In this document: positions 46,957-55,826 of the stretch, piece after piece
Layout: every line of letters starts with the position of its first letter
How positions within the stretch are numbered: position 1 is the first letter of the stretch
Assembly (NCBI GenBank): GCA_963799395.1
Contig: CAWCWZ010000055.1
Location: 1-64,000, forward strand
From: Bog-752 sp963799395
GTDB taxonomy: Bacteria > Actinomycetota > Thermoleophilia > UBA2241
Reading direction: 5' to 3'
DNA length: 64,000 bases
The notes under the pieces: model-generated
The model's input: the letters and a program-made list of their open reading frames with translations, nothing else
Databases searched by the model: none
What the model was told of the DNA's origin: nothing
Made by a program: the position numbers and the translations under genes

Positions 46957-47727
46957 GTGATCGTCAAGGAACAGACAGGGCCGAAACGCCGCGAGGGCGT
47001 GCAGGTCATCGCCCGCGCGGCGGAGATGCTGCGGCGGCTTGCCGCCGAGCCGCACGGCCTCACACTGATCGAGCTCTCGGCCCGGGTCGGGCTGCCGCGC
47101 TCCACCGCGCACCGCATAGTCTCGGCCCTCGCTCAGGAGGGGTTCGTGCGCCCGGCGCCGTCCGGCAAGCTGCGCATCGGTCCCGCGCTGATCGGTCTGG
47201 CCGTCTCCAGCCGGAGCGACCTGCGTCACGAGGCGGGCCCGTATCTCGAGCGGCTCTCCCACGAGCTGCGCGAGACGGTCGACCTGGCCGTGCTCGACGC
47301 CGGCGAGGTCCTGTTCATCGACCAGTACACGTCGCGTCGCACGTTGCGCATCGTCTCCGAGATCGGTGCTCGTTTTCCGCTGCACGCCACGGCGAACGGC
47401 AAGGCGCTGCTCGCCGCGCTCTCGCCCGACGAGGTCCGCGATCTCCTGCCCAAGCGACTGCCGGCGGCGACCGAGAACACCATCACCGACCGCGAGGCGC
47501 TGCTGCGCGAGCTCGACGAGATCCGCGCCACGGGCGTCGCTCGCGACCGCGAGGAGTACACCATCGGGATCGCCGCGGTGGGCACGGCGGTGCGCGATGC
47601 GGTGGGCGCCCTCGCCGCGGTCACGGTCGTCGTTCCGGTCACCCGCTTCGACGTCGGCGAGGCGCAGATCACGGCGGCCCTCGTACGCACGCGCGACGAG
47701 ATACAGGCAGTCCTCAACGGTGGTTGA
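46957..47727 (+). CDS. IclR-family regulator of the phloroglucinol island
   Basis: About 256 residues from GTG 46957; the frame is open further upstream but homology begins here. Winged helix-turn-helix (VIARAAEMLRRLAAEPHGLT, then LSARVGLPRSTAHRIVSAL, about residues 12-60) and an effector-binding domain (LDAGEVLFIDQYTSRRTLRI; HATANGKALLAALS; GVARDREEYTIGIAAVGTAV). It sits centrally between the transhydroxylase operon and the ring-cleavage operon. The shared CCGCA-N-TGCGG motif, present at its own promoter, is its probable binding site. Confidence 0.88.
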   Translation: MIVKEQTGPKRREGVQVIARAAEMLRRLAAEPHGLTLIELSARVGLPRSTAHRIVSALAQEGFVRPAPSGKLRIGPALIGLAVSSRSDLRHEAGPYLERLSHELRETVDLAVLDAGEVLFIDQYTSRRTLRIVSEIGARFPLHATANGKALLAALSPDEVRDLLPKRLPAATENTITDREALLRELDEIRATGVARDREEYTIGIAAVGTAVRDAVGALAAVTVVVPVTRFDVGEAQITAALVRTRDEIQAVLNGG

Positions 47728-47805
47728 CGAGAGCGAGAGAGCCGGCGGGCCCGCCGGCCGGCCGTCGTTTCGCAAGTCTGAACGGCGGGTGAAAGGAGCA
47801 GTCTG

Positions 47806-48600
47806 ATGGATCGGGAGGTCTGGAGCCTCGAGAAGATTCGCGACCTGTTCGACCTGACCGGCAAGGTGGCCATCGTCACCGGCGGGTCGGGCGCCTTCGG
47901 GCAGGCCGCCGCCAAGGGTCTCGCCGCCTTCGGCGCCGACGTCGTCATCACCGGCCGGCACGCCGACACTCTCGATGCGGCCGCGGTCGAGATAGCCAAA
48001 GCGGGCACGAGGATCATCCCGATCCCCTGCGACGCCACCGACCCCGACAAGGTCGAGGCCATGGTCGCGCGCACGGTCGACGAGCTCGGCCACGTCGACG
48101 TTCTGGTGACGGCCTCAGGGGTCGCCAACCGCTTCGCCGCCGAGGAGTTCCCGATCGACGAGTGGCAGAAGGTCATGGACTCGCTCGTCAAGGGCACCTA
48201 CGTCTGCTGCCAGGCCGCCGGCAAGCGCATGATCGCGCAGGGCAGCGGCAAGATCGTCACCGTCGGCTCCATCCGCGGCGAGCTGGGCCACCCGGGCGGC
48301 TACTCCGCCTATGGCACCGCGAAGGGTGCGGTGCACCTGCTGACCAAGCAGCTCGCCACGGAGTGGGCCAAGTACCACATCAACGTTAACTCCATCGCCC
48401 CCTGCATCTTCTGGACGCCGCTCACGCAGCAGGTGCTCGACGACCCCAAGCTCTACCAGATCTTCATGCAGCGCATCCCGTGGGGGCGCGCGGCCGACCC
48501 GCAGGACTTCATCGGCGCCACCGTCTACCTGGCCTCCGCGGCCTCGGACTTCGTGACCGGTGACATCCTCATGGTCGACGGCGGCAGCAAGGCGGGCTGA
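47806..48600 (+). CDS. SDR-family reductase, probable phloroglucinol reductase
   Basis: 264 residues from ATG 47806 (AAAGGAG). SDR landmarks: VAIVTGGSGAFGQAAAKGLA, VLVTASGVANR, SIRGELGHPGGYSAYGTAKG (Tyr-x-x-x-Lys) and NSIAPCIFWTP. First gene of a five-gene run whose next members match dihydrophloroglucinol cyclohydrolase, hydroxy-oxohexanoate dehydrogenase and triacetate acetoacetate-lyase. By position it should reduce phloroglucinol to dihydrophloroglucinol with NADPH. The fold alone does not prove this. Confidence 0.75.
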   Translation: MDREVWSLEKIRDLFDLTGKVAIVTGGSGAFGQAAAKGLAAFGADVVITGRHADTLDAAAVEIAKAGTRIIPIPCDATDPDKVEAMVARTVDELGHVDVLVTASGVANRFAAEEFPIDEWQKVMDSLVKGTYVCCQAAGKRMIAQGSGKIVTVGSIRGELGHPGGYSAYGTAKGAVHLLTKQLATEWAKYHINVNSIAPCIFWTPLTQQVLDDPKLYQIFMQRIPWGRAADPQDFIGATVYLASAASDFVTGDILMVDGGSKAG

Positions 48601-48682
48601 TGCCGACATCACCGCCGGCGCATCACCCGACGCCCGGCCGCACGCCGGCCGGCGCCGCTCACCTCTACGCAAAGGACGGACG

Positions 48683-49480
48683 ATGATACAGCCCAACGAC
48701 CCTCGGACGGGGCTCGAGTTCTACGACCTGAGCGCCCCCTTCGGACACAACGCGCCGCTGTGGCCCTACTTCGAGGACGTCAAGATCGAGCGCGTGCACT
48801 ATCACGCCAAGTCGGGCGTGCTCTCGCAGAAGATCACGACCGTGATGCACTGCACGACCCACGCCGATGCCCCCGCCCACGTCATCGAGGGCCTCGAGTT
48901 CACCGACCAGGTGCCGCTCTTCAAGTACTTCGGCCCGGGCGTGGTCGTCTCGATCCCCAAAGACGAAGACTGGGCGCCCATCACCGGTGAGGACCTCGAG
49001 AAGGCGACGCCCAAGATCCAGGCCGGCGACCTCGTCATCATCAACTGCGGCTGGCACAAGTACTACAGCGACTCGCAGAAGTACTTCGCCTACTCGCCCG
49101 GCATGGTGCCGAGCGCGGTCGAGTACCTGCTCGAGGTCGGCGCCAAGGGCGTCGGCGTCGATCAGCAGGCGCTCGATCACCCGCTGGCGACGGCCATCGG
49201 CATGCACGGCCCGGGTCCGCTGCTGCCCGGCGTCGTCAAGGACTACGAGGCGCGCAAGGGCCACCCCATCCAGGACGACTTTCCCGACTGGGAACCCTGC
49301 CACCATCTCATCCTCGGCAACGGCATGGTCGGCTTCGAGAACGTCTGCGGTGAAGACATCGACAAGGTCACCGGCAAGCGCGTCACCATCGCCGCCTTCC
49401 CGATCCGCTGGGAGAAGGGTGACGGCTCCATCGTGCGCGTCGTGGCCATCGTCGACCCCACGGGAGAGTACCGTCTCTAA
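48683..49480 (+). CDS. Cyclase-family metal hydrolase, probable dihydrophloroglucinol cyclohydrolase
   Basis: 265 residues from ATG 48683 (AAAGGACG upstream). Cyclase/kynurenine-formamidase family with the metal motif HCTTHADAPAH, then YDLSAPFGHNAPLWP at the N-terminus, VGVDQQALDHPLATAIG, and HHLILGNGMVGFENV near the C-terminus. In anaerobic phloroglucinol degradation such an Mn-dependent enzyme opens dihydrophloroglucinol to 3-hydroxy-5-oxohexanoate. Gene order supports that role. Confidence 0.78.
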   Translation: MIQPNDPRTGLEFYDLSAPFGHNAPLWPYFEDVKIERVHYHAKSGVLSQKITTVMHCTTHADAPAHVIEGLEFTDQVPLFKYFGPGVVVSIPKDEDWAPITGEDLEKATPKIQAGDLVIINCGWHKYYSDSQKYFAYSPGMVPSAVEYLLEVGAKGVGVDQQALDHPLATAIGMHGPGPLLPGVVKDYEARKGHPIQDDFPDWEPCHHLILGNGMVGFENVCGEDIDKVTGKRVTIAAFPIRWEKGDGSIVRVVAIVDPTGEYRL

Positions 49481-49498
49481 CAGCGGAAAGGAGTCGTG

Positions 49499-49849
49499 AT
49501 GGAGGTCACCCGCTACGACGAGGCGCCCTCGTACGAGGCGCCCAAGCACCACGAGTGCTTCGGCCTTCGCCTGCAGGGCTTCGAGGTCTCAAAGACCCGC
49601 AACTTCTGGATGGCCATCTCGCACTTCCTGCCCGGCGGCGGCGCCTTCGAGGACGCGACCCCGGTCGAGAAGGTCTACTGCGTGCTCGACGGCGAGGTGA
49701 CGGTCATCACGCCCGAGGGCGAGGCCACGCTCAAGAAGTACGACTCCTGCTACCTCGCGCCCAACGAGTCGCGGGCTATCGAGAACCGCACCAACTCGCC
49801 CGCCTCGATGCTCGTCGTGATCCCCTATCCGCAGCCGCGCGATGTCTAG
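49499..49849 (+). CDS. Cupin-domain protein of the phloroglucinol operon
   Basis: 116 residues. ATG 49499 is preferred over GTG 49496 because AAAGGAG ends at 49493. Single cupin barrel: LPGGGAFEDATPVEKVYCVL, VTVITPEGEATLKKYDSCYL and APNESRAIENRTNSPAS. The first-motif His pair is not obvious, so metal binding is uncertain. It lies between the cyclohydrolase and the dehydrogenase; its role is unknown, possibly isomerase or sensor. Confidence 0.7.
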   Translation: MEVTRYDEAPSYEAPKHHECFGLRLQGFEVSKTRNFWMAISHFLPGGGAFEDATPVEKVYCVLDGEVTVITPEGEATLKKYDSCYLAPNESRAIENRTNSPASMLVVIPYPQPRDV

Positions 49850-49917
49850 CGAGGCGAGCTTGCGCGAGCCCGCGGTGACGGCCTCTGGCCGAGCGTTGTG
49901 AGCCCAGGGAGCTGACC

Positions 49918-50856
49918 ATGACGCCTGCGGAACGGATCGCGGTCATCGGAGCGGGGCTCATGGGGCACGGGATCGCCCAGGTCTTCGCCTGCGCCGGACA
50001 CGCGGTGACGGTCCAGGACCCGTTCCCCGAGGCGCTCGCCTCACTCCACGAACGCGTGGCCGCCAACCTGCGCCGGCTCGGCCTGCCCGAGGCGGCGGTC
50101 GATCGCATCACGCCGTGCGGCGAGGTGGCCGACGCGGTCGCCGACGCCACGTTCATCTTCGAGGCCGCGCCCGAGGACGTCGCGCTCAAGCAGGACCTGA
50201 TGGAGCGCCTCACGGCGTGCGCGCCGCCCACCGCCGTTATCGCCAGCAACACGTCGTCGATGCCGGTCGCGAGCTACGCCGAGACGGCCCGCGGCCGGGA
50301 GAGGGTGGTGGGGGCTCACTGGTGGAACCCGCCCTACCTCATCCCGCTCGTCGAGGTGGTGCAGGGAGCCGAGACGAGCCCGACCACCGTCGCCGCGACG
50401 ATGGCGCTGCTGGCCGCCGTCGGCAAGCTGCCGGTGCTCGTCCGCAAGGACGTGCCGGGCTTCATCGCCAACCGCCTGCAGCACGCCCTGTGGCGCGAGG
50501 CCATGGCGCTCGTCCAGGACGGCATCTGCGACGCCGATACCGTCGATCTCTGCATCAAGAACAGCTTTGGCCTGCGCCTTTCGGTGATGGGTCCGCTCGA
50601 GACCGCCGACCTCGGCGGCCTCGACATGATCCTCAGCATCCATGAGCAGATCCTGCCCTTCATCGACCGCACGCCGGGGCCGCTGCGGGTGCTCACGGAC
50701 AAGGTGAAGGCCGGCGACCTCGGCATGAAGACCGGGCGCGGATTCTACGAGTGGACGCCCGCCGAGGCGGCCGCCACGCGGCAGCGCCTGACCGATCACC
50801 TCATCGCGGCGCTCGCGGCCAGGCCGGCCGCCGAAGCCGCCGAAGAAGTCCGGTAG
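49918..50856 (+). CDS. 3-hydroxyacyl-CoA dehydrogenase-type enzyme, probable 3-hydroxy-5-oxohexanoate dehydrogenase
   Basis: 312 residues from ATG 49918. NAD-binding motif IAVIGAGLMGHGIAQVFACAG, FIFEAAPEDVALKQDLMERL, SNTSSMPVA, and the catalytic His region GAHWWNPPYLIPLVEVVQG; the C-terminal dimer domain has VPGFIANRLQHALWREAMAL. The usual HFFNP here is HWWNP, hinting at a free acid rather than a CoA thioester. In the phloroglucinol pathway this fold oxidises (S)-3-hydroxy-5-oxohexanoate to triacetate. Confidence 0.78.
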   Translation: MTPAERIAVIGAGLMGHGIAQVFACAGHAVTVQDPFPEALASLHERVAANLRRLGLPEAAVDRITPCGEVADAVADATFIFEAAPEDVALKQDLMERLTACAPPTAVIASNTSSMPVASYAETARGRERVVGAHWWNPPYLIPLVEVVQGAETSPTTVAATMALLAAVGKLPVLVRKDVPGFIANRLQHALWREAMALVQDGICDADTVDLCIKNSFGLRLSVMGPLETADLGGLDMILSIHEQILPFIDRTPGPLRVLTDKVKAGDLGMKTGRGFYEWTPAEAAATRQRLTDHLIAALAARPAAEAAEEVR

Positions 50857-50883
50857 TCGTGCACTGAGCAGGAGGTGAGCCGC

Positions 50884-51711
50884 ATGAACGAGGTGATCAT
50901 CACCGCCGCCCTGACGGGTCCGATCGCCAGGAAGACGGACAACCCGGCGGTCCCCTCCACGCCCGACGAGGTCGCCGAGAGCGCGAAGGGGGCCTACGAG
51001 GCGGGCGCCGCGATCGTGCACATCCACCTGCGCGACAACGACGAGCCGACGGTGAGCCTCGATGTGGCGCGCCGCACGGTCGAAGCCGTACGGGCGGCGT
51101 GCCCGGCGATCATCCAGCTCTCGACGGGCGGGCTCGACATCCCCTACGAAGAACGCATGCAGCTGGTCGAAGCGAGACCGCTCATGGCCACCCTCAACCC
51201 CTGCACCATGACCTTCGCCATGGGGGAGTTCCGCAATCCGCCCGACAAGATGCCGCTGCTCGCGGCGCGCATGAAGGAGCTGGGAGTCAAGCCTGAAGTC
51301 GAGATCTACGACACCGGTCATCTCGACATGATGCTGGAGCTCCTCAAGAAGGATCTGCTCGTCGAGCCGCTCCAGGTGTCGTTCGTGATGGGCGTGCGGG
51401 GCGGCATGATGGCCGACCCCGAGATCCTCGCCTATCTCGTGAAGCGTCTGCCGGCCGGCACGAGCTGGCAGGTGATCGCCATCGGGCGGGCCAACCTGCC
51501 GCTCACGACGATCGGTCTGGCGATGGGCGGCAACGCCCGCACCGGGCTCGAAGACACGCTGTTGCTCGACAAGGGCAGGCCGGCCGCGAGCAACGCCGAG
51601 CTCGTGGGCCGGCTCGTGGGCGTTGCCCGGTCGGTCGGGCGTGAGCCGGCCACGGTCGCCGATGTGGTCGCACGCCTGCGACTGTCGACCGACCTGCTGG
51701 GTGCGGCGTGA
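50884..51711 (+). CDS. BKACE-family (DUF849) enzyme, probable triacetate acetoacetate-lyase
   Basis: 275 residues from ATG 50884, after AGGAGG at 50870-50875. Beta-keto-acid cleavage enzyme TIM barrel: VIITAALTGPIARKTDNPAV, AAIVHIHLRDNDEPT (zinc His-x-His), STGG, PEVEIYDTGHL (Glu) and SFVMGVRGGM. The family combines a beta-keto acid with acetyl-CoA to give acetoacetate and a new acyl-CoA. As the final gene after the three steps above, the likely substrate is triacetate, giving acetoacetate and acetoacetyl-CoA. Confidence 0.82.
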   Translation: MNEVIITAALTGPIARKTDNPAVPSTPDEVAESAKGAYEAGAAIVHIHLRDNDEPTVSLDVARRTVEAVRAACPAIIQLSTGGLDIPYEERMQLVEARPLMATLNPCTMTFAMGEFRNPPDKMPLLAARMKELGVKPEVEIYDTGHLDMMLELLKKDLLVEPLQVSFVMGVRGGMMADPEILAYLVKRLPAGTSWQVIAIGRANLPLTTIGLAMGGNARTGLEDTLLLDKGRPAASNAELVGRLVGVARSVGREPATVADVVARLRLSTDLLGAA

Positions 51712-51785
51712 GCGGCGGGGCGAACACCTGTCCGCTGCGTGGTGGCGGTATCGGCGTGTCTGCGGCACCGTCTGCGGGGCGGTGC

Positions 51786-51825
51786 TTGACTGGACCGAGA
51801 CCGACTGTAGTATCCCGTATTGTGG
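51786..51825 (+). promoter_or_regulatory. Promoter and operator of the ABC transporter operon
   Basis: TTGACT (51786-51791) and TAGTAT (51808-51813) are spaced by 16 bases; CCGTATTGTGG follows at 51815-51825. The sequence strongly resembles the athL promoter. The gene-free stretch 51712-52048 (337 bases) otherwise holds only an untranslated leader of about 220 bases ending in AAGGAGGCAGGG before the ATG. Confidence 0.68.
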
Positions 51826-52048
51826 GTGAGTTCGTCCGTATGGTGGATAGCACCAACGTCGGGACCGACGTCATCGTGTCGGATTCACAGTGGGCCGGGG
51901 GGCTCTTGTCGAGGCCAGCGCGGCCTCGGTGGAGCGGCTTCTCCAGCTTGCTTCGAGTCGAGAGGGGACCGCAAGCGGTTCGCGTGGCGCTCGCTGATGC
52001 CCGGCAACGGGCCGCGGCCGGTCGCGCAACCACGGCAAGGAGGCAGGG

Positions 52049-53456
52049 ATGGAATCGAAGGGGCATGAGCCCACGGATTCGCCGGGCGATCTGGCATCGG
52101 TGGTCAAGAAGCCGATCACGCGCCGCGACTTCCTCAAGGTTGCCGGCGGTGCGGGCGCGGTCGTCGCCGCCTCGGGAAGCCTGGGCGGCGTCCTGGCGGC
52201 CTGTGGCAGCAGCAGCAGTAGCAGCAGTAGCAGCGCAACGGGTCGCACCATAAAGGTGGGGTTCGTGTCGCCGCTCACCGGCCCGCTGGCCACGTTCGGC
52301 GAGCTCGACCAGTTCTGCGTCGCCCAGTGGAGAGCAGCCGTCAAGGACGGCGTCAAGTGCGGCGACGGCAAGGTCCACCCGATCCAGATCATCGTCCAGG
52401 ATTCGCAGTCCGACACGAACCGCGCGTCCACCGTGGCCGGCGACCTGATCACCAACGACAACGTCGACGTGATGATGGTGGCCTCGACGCCCGACACGGT
52501 GAACCCGGTGGCTTCTCAGGCCGAGGCTCTCGGCGTGCCGTGCGTCTCCAACGACTGCCCGTGGCAGCCCTACTACTTCGGTCGCGGCGCCACCCCGGCA
52601 AAGCCGTTCAAGTGGACCTACCACGCGTTCTGGGGCCTCGAGGACGTCACCGCCGTCTACACCGGCATGTGGGACCAGATCCCCACGAACAAGCTGGTCG
52701 GCGAGATGTGGCCGAACGACGCCGACGGTCTCGGCTGGGCCAACCCGAAGACCGGCCAGCCGCCGCTGCTCACGGCGGCCGGCTACAAGTTCGTCGACGG
52801 CGGCCGCTTCCCGGACGGTACGCTCGACTACACGCCGCAGATCACCAAGTTCAAGGCGGCCGGCTGTCAGATCATGAGCGGCGTCTTCATTCCGCCGGAC
52901 TTCGTGAACTTCTGGAAGCAGTCCTACCAGCAGGGGTTCCAAGCCGAAGGTCGCCTCGGTCGGCAAGGCGCTGCTGTTCCCGGCCGAGCTCGAGTCGATC
53001 GGCCCGATCGGCTACGGGCTCACCACCGAGGTGTGGTGGTCGCCCTGGCACCCCTTCAAGTCATCGCTTTCGGGCCAGACCACGAAGCAGCTCGCCGACC
53101 TCTGGACCTCGTCCTCCGGCGGCAAGGAGTGGGCGCAGCCGCTGCTGCACTACGCGGTCTTCGAGGTCGTTGTCGACGCCCTCAAGCGCGCCACCAGCGT
53201 CGACAACAAGGAGACCGTCGTCACGGCGATCAAGAACACCGACCTGAACACCATCCAGGGCCACATCACCTGGACGGCCGGACCGCCGCTGAACCCGGTC
53301 CCCAACGTCTGCCGCACCGTGCTCGTGGGCGGCATGTGGGTCAAGGGCACCACCTATCCGTTCGACCTTGAGCTCGTGGCGACCGAGCACGCGGCGGCGG
53401 CGCCGTTCAACGTCACCATCCCGCAGAACGGCAAGCTCGTGCCGATGAAGTACTGA
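52049..53456 (+). CDS. Branched-chain-type ABC transporter substrate-binding lipoprotein, one frame change
   Basis: About 468 residues from ATG 52049. A Tat-like leader (ITRRDFLKVAGGAGAVVAA) leads to a lipobox LAAC (Cys about residue 51), a Ser-rich linker, then a periplasmic-binding-protein type 1 domain (VGFVSPLTGPLATFGELDQF; DNVDVMMVASTPDTVNPVAS). One extra C near 52938 shifts the frame; the protein resumes at PKVASVGKALLFPAELESIG and ends at TGA 53454. The shared promoter motif and the island suggest a phenolic substrate such as pyrogallol, gallate or phloroglucinol (inference). Confidence 0.87.
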
Positions 53457-53469
53457 GGCAGGCAGCAGC

Positions 53470-54254
53470 GTGACCGACCCAACCCAGGATCCGGCGCGGG
53501 AGTCCGCCACAACGGCAGACTCCCCGCCGGCGACCGTCATCCTTGAGACGGAGGGCCTCAAGAAGTCGTTCGGCGGCGTCAAGGTCATCGACGACCTGAG
53601 CGTCCGGCTGAACGACGGCGAAGCACTGGGGATCATCGGGCCGAACGGCGCCGGCAAGACCACACTGTTCAACATGATCACCGGCGTGTATCGGCCCGAT
53701 GGCGGTCGGGTCGTCTACAAGGGCCACAACATCACGCACCTGTCGCGGCAGAGGCGCTGCCGCGAAGGGATCGGGCGCACGTTCCAGATTCCCAAGCCGT
53801 TCTCCGACATGAGCGTCTTCGAGAACGTGCTGGTCTGCGCGACGTACGGCCGCGGCCTGCGCGAACGGGCCAGCTACGAGCGGTGTGTCGAAACGCTGGA
53901 GTTGACGCGTCTAACCGACAAGGCCAACCAGCAGGCCGGCAAACTGACACTGCTGAACCGCAAGCGCCTCGAGCTCGCGCGAGCGCTCGCCGGCGATCCG
54001 TCCGTGCTCTTGCTCGACGAGATCGCCGGCGGGCTCACCGAAGCCGAAGTCGAGGAGCTCATCGTGACCATCCGCGACCTGCACGCCGAAGGCTACTCGA
54101 TCATCTGGATCGAGCACATCGTGCATGCGCTGCTGGCTACGGTCGACCGCATCTTTGCCATCAGCACCGGTCGCAAGCTGATCGAAGGCGACCCTTCCGA
54201 CGTCATGTGCAGTGACGAGGTGCAGGCCTGCTACATGGGGGGACCCCCCTGTGA
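53470..54254 (+). CDS. livG: ABC transporter ATP-binding protein LivG-type
   Basis: About 260 residues from GTG 53470. Walker A GPNGAGKTTLFNMITG, LivG-type GRTFQIPKPFSDMSVFENVL, signature region LTLLNRKRLELARALAGDPS and Walker B LLLDEIAGGL. The reading frame runs on past the expected end (VQACYMGG). G6 and C6 runs at 54238-54250 suggest one base is missing; with it the TGA at 54252 would end the gene and overlap the livF GTG. The long open frame to 54957 is therefore not a fusion. Confidence 0.88.
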
Positions 54255-54949
54255 GCTTTCTCGAAGTGCACGATATCGATGTCTTCTACGGCGACTTTCA
54301 GGCGCTCTTCTCTGTGTCGTTTGCCATCGAGCAGGGGCAGACGTTTGCCGTCATCGGCGCCAACGGGTCCGGCAAGTCGACCATGCTGCGCACGGTCGCC
54401 GGCTTGTCCCGGCCCCGCTCGGGCAAGATCCTGTTCGACGGCGAGCCCATCGACCATGTGAGTGCTCACAAGCGGGTGGCCATGGGCATATCCCTGGTTC
54501 CCGAGGGGCGGCGGGTCTTTGCCAGCCTGACCGTGAACGAGAATCTGGAGGTCGGCGCTTACGGCGGCCGCCGGGGCGACTGGAACCTCGAGTCGATCTA
54601 CGAGCTCTTTCCGCTGCTCAAGCCGTTGGCCAAACGCCAGGCGGCCAGCCTGTCGGGCGGCGAGCAGCAGGCGCTCGCCATCGGCAGGTCTCTCATGTCC
54701 AACCCCCGCCTCGTGCTGCTCGACGAGGTTTCGCTCGGCCTTGCGCCGGTGGTCATCAAGCGCATCTACGAAGCCATGGTCGAGTTGCCCGTCCGCGGCA
54801 CCACGATCCTCGTGGTCGAGCAGGACGTGCAGCACGTCCTCACGGTGGCCGACCACGTGGCCTGTTTTCTGGAAGGGCGAATCTCACTCGAAGGCAAGCC
54901 CGACGAGCTGAACTCAGACCAAATCACGGCAGCCTACTTCGGGATGTGA
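54251..54949 (+). CDS. livF: ABC transporter ATP-binding protein LivF-type
   Basis: 232 residues from GTG 54251, where VSFLEVHDIDVFYGDFQAL matches the family start. Walker A GANGSGKSTMLRTVAG, ISLVPEGRRVFASLTVNENL, signature LSGGEQQALAIGRSLMS, Walker B LVLLDEVSLGLAP. Second ATPase of the transporter. livH starts four bases after its stop. Confidence 0.92.
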   Translation: MSFLEVHDIDVFYGDFQALFSVSFAIEQGQTFAVIGANGSGKSTMLRTVAGLSRPRSGKILFDGEPIDHVSAHKRVAMGISLVPEGRRVFASLTVNENLEVGAYGGRRGDWNLESIYELFPLLKPLAKRQAASLSGGEQQALAIGRSLMSNPRLVLLDEVSLGLAPVVIKRIYEAMVELPVRGTTILVVEQDVQHVLTVADHVACFLEGRISLEGKPDELNSDQITAAYFGM

Positions 54950-54953
54950 GCGC

Positions 54954-55826
54954 ATGAACTGGGTCAATATCGCCGTTCAAGGGATCCTCCTGGGAGGCTT
55001 GTACGCACTGTTTGCCATCGGCCTGGCCCTCGTCTTTGGCGTCATGCGCCTCGTGAACCTGGCGCACGGCGACCTGGGGATCCTTGCCGCGTTCATCACC
55101 CTGGGCCTTCTGAGGTCGGGCCATCTCGGCCTCTGGCCGGCGGCGCTGCTGTCGGTCGTCATCATGTTCGCCGTAGGCTACGTGCTGCAACGCGGCCTGC
55201 TGAACTTCACCCTGGGAACCGACGACACACGCCCGATCGTGGTCACGTTCGGCCTGGCGATCATCATCCAGAATGCGCTGCTCCTGACCTTCTCCGCCGA
55301 CGAACAGGGCCTCGATGCCGGCAAGATCGAGACCGCCAGCATCCGCATCAACAGTCATCTCGCCATCGGCTGGTACCCCCTGCTGGTATTCGTCCTTGCC
55401 GTGGTCATGATCGCCGCCGTGCAGCTGTTCCTGAACCGGACCAGAATGGGCAGGGCCTTCCGGGCGACCTCGGACGACCGCGAAGCGGCCGAGCTCATGG
55501 GCATGAACAACAGGCATATCTACAGCCTGGCCATGGCCCTGTCCCTCGGCACCGTGGCGATCGGCGGCATCGCCCTGGCCATCCGCACCACGTTCGACCC
55601 GACCGCCGGATCGTTCAACCTCATCTACGCCTTCGAGGCCGTCATCATGGGCGGGATGGGCTCCCTCTGGGGCACCCTGCTCGGCGGTGTCGTGCTCGGC
55701 CTTTCCCAGACCCTCGGTTCCCAGGTGTTCGGCAGCGGCTGGGGGATCCTCTGCGGCAACGTGGTCTTCCTCATCGTCCTCGCGGTGCGGCCGAGTGGCT
55801 TCTTCGCACGGACGGTGACGGCATGA
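54954..55826 (+). CDS. livH: ABC transporter permease LivH-type
   Basis: 290 residues from ATG 54954, about eight membrane helices. Landmarks: GILLGGLYALFAIGLALVFG, MRLVNLAHGDLGILAAF, FRATSDDREAAELMGMN (cytoplasmic EAA-like loop contacting the ATPases) and MGGMGSLWGTLLGGVVLG. Its stop overlaps the livM start (ATGA). Confidence 0.92.
   Translation: MNWVNIAVQGILLGGLYALFAIGLALVFGVMRLVNLAHGDLGILAAFITLGLLRSGHLGLWPAALLSVVIMFAVGYVLQRGLLNFTLGTDDTRPIVVTFGLAIIIQNALLLTFSADEQGLDAGKIETASIRINSHLAIGWYPLLVFVLAVVMIAAVQLFLNRTRMGRAFRATSDDREAAELMGMNNRHIYSLAMALSLGTVAIGGIALAIRTTFDPTAGSFNLIYAFEAVIMGGMGSLWGTLLGGVVLGLSQTLGSQVFGSGWGILCGNVVFLIVLAVRPSGFFARTVTA

Noticed and set aside
53470..54957. A 495-residue LivG with a long C-terminal extension
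   Set aside because: After VQACYMGG the frame only shadows livF; a missing base in the G6/C6 runs explains the lost stop.
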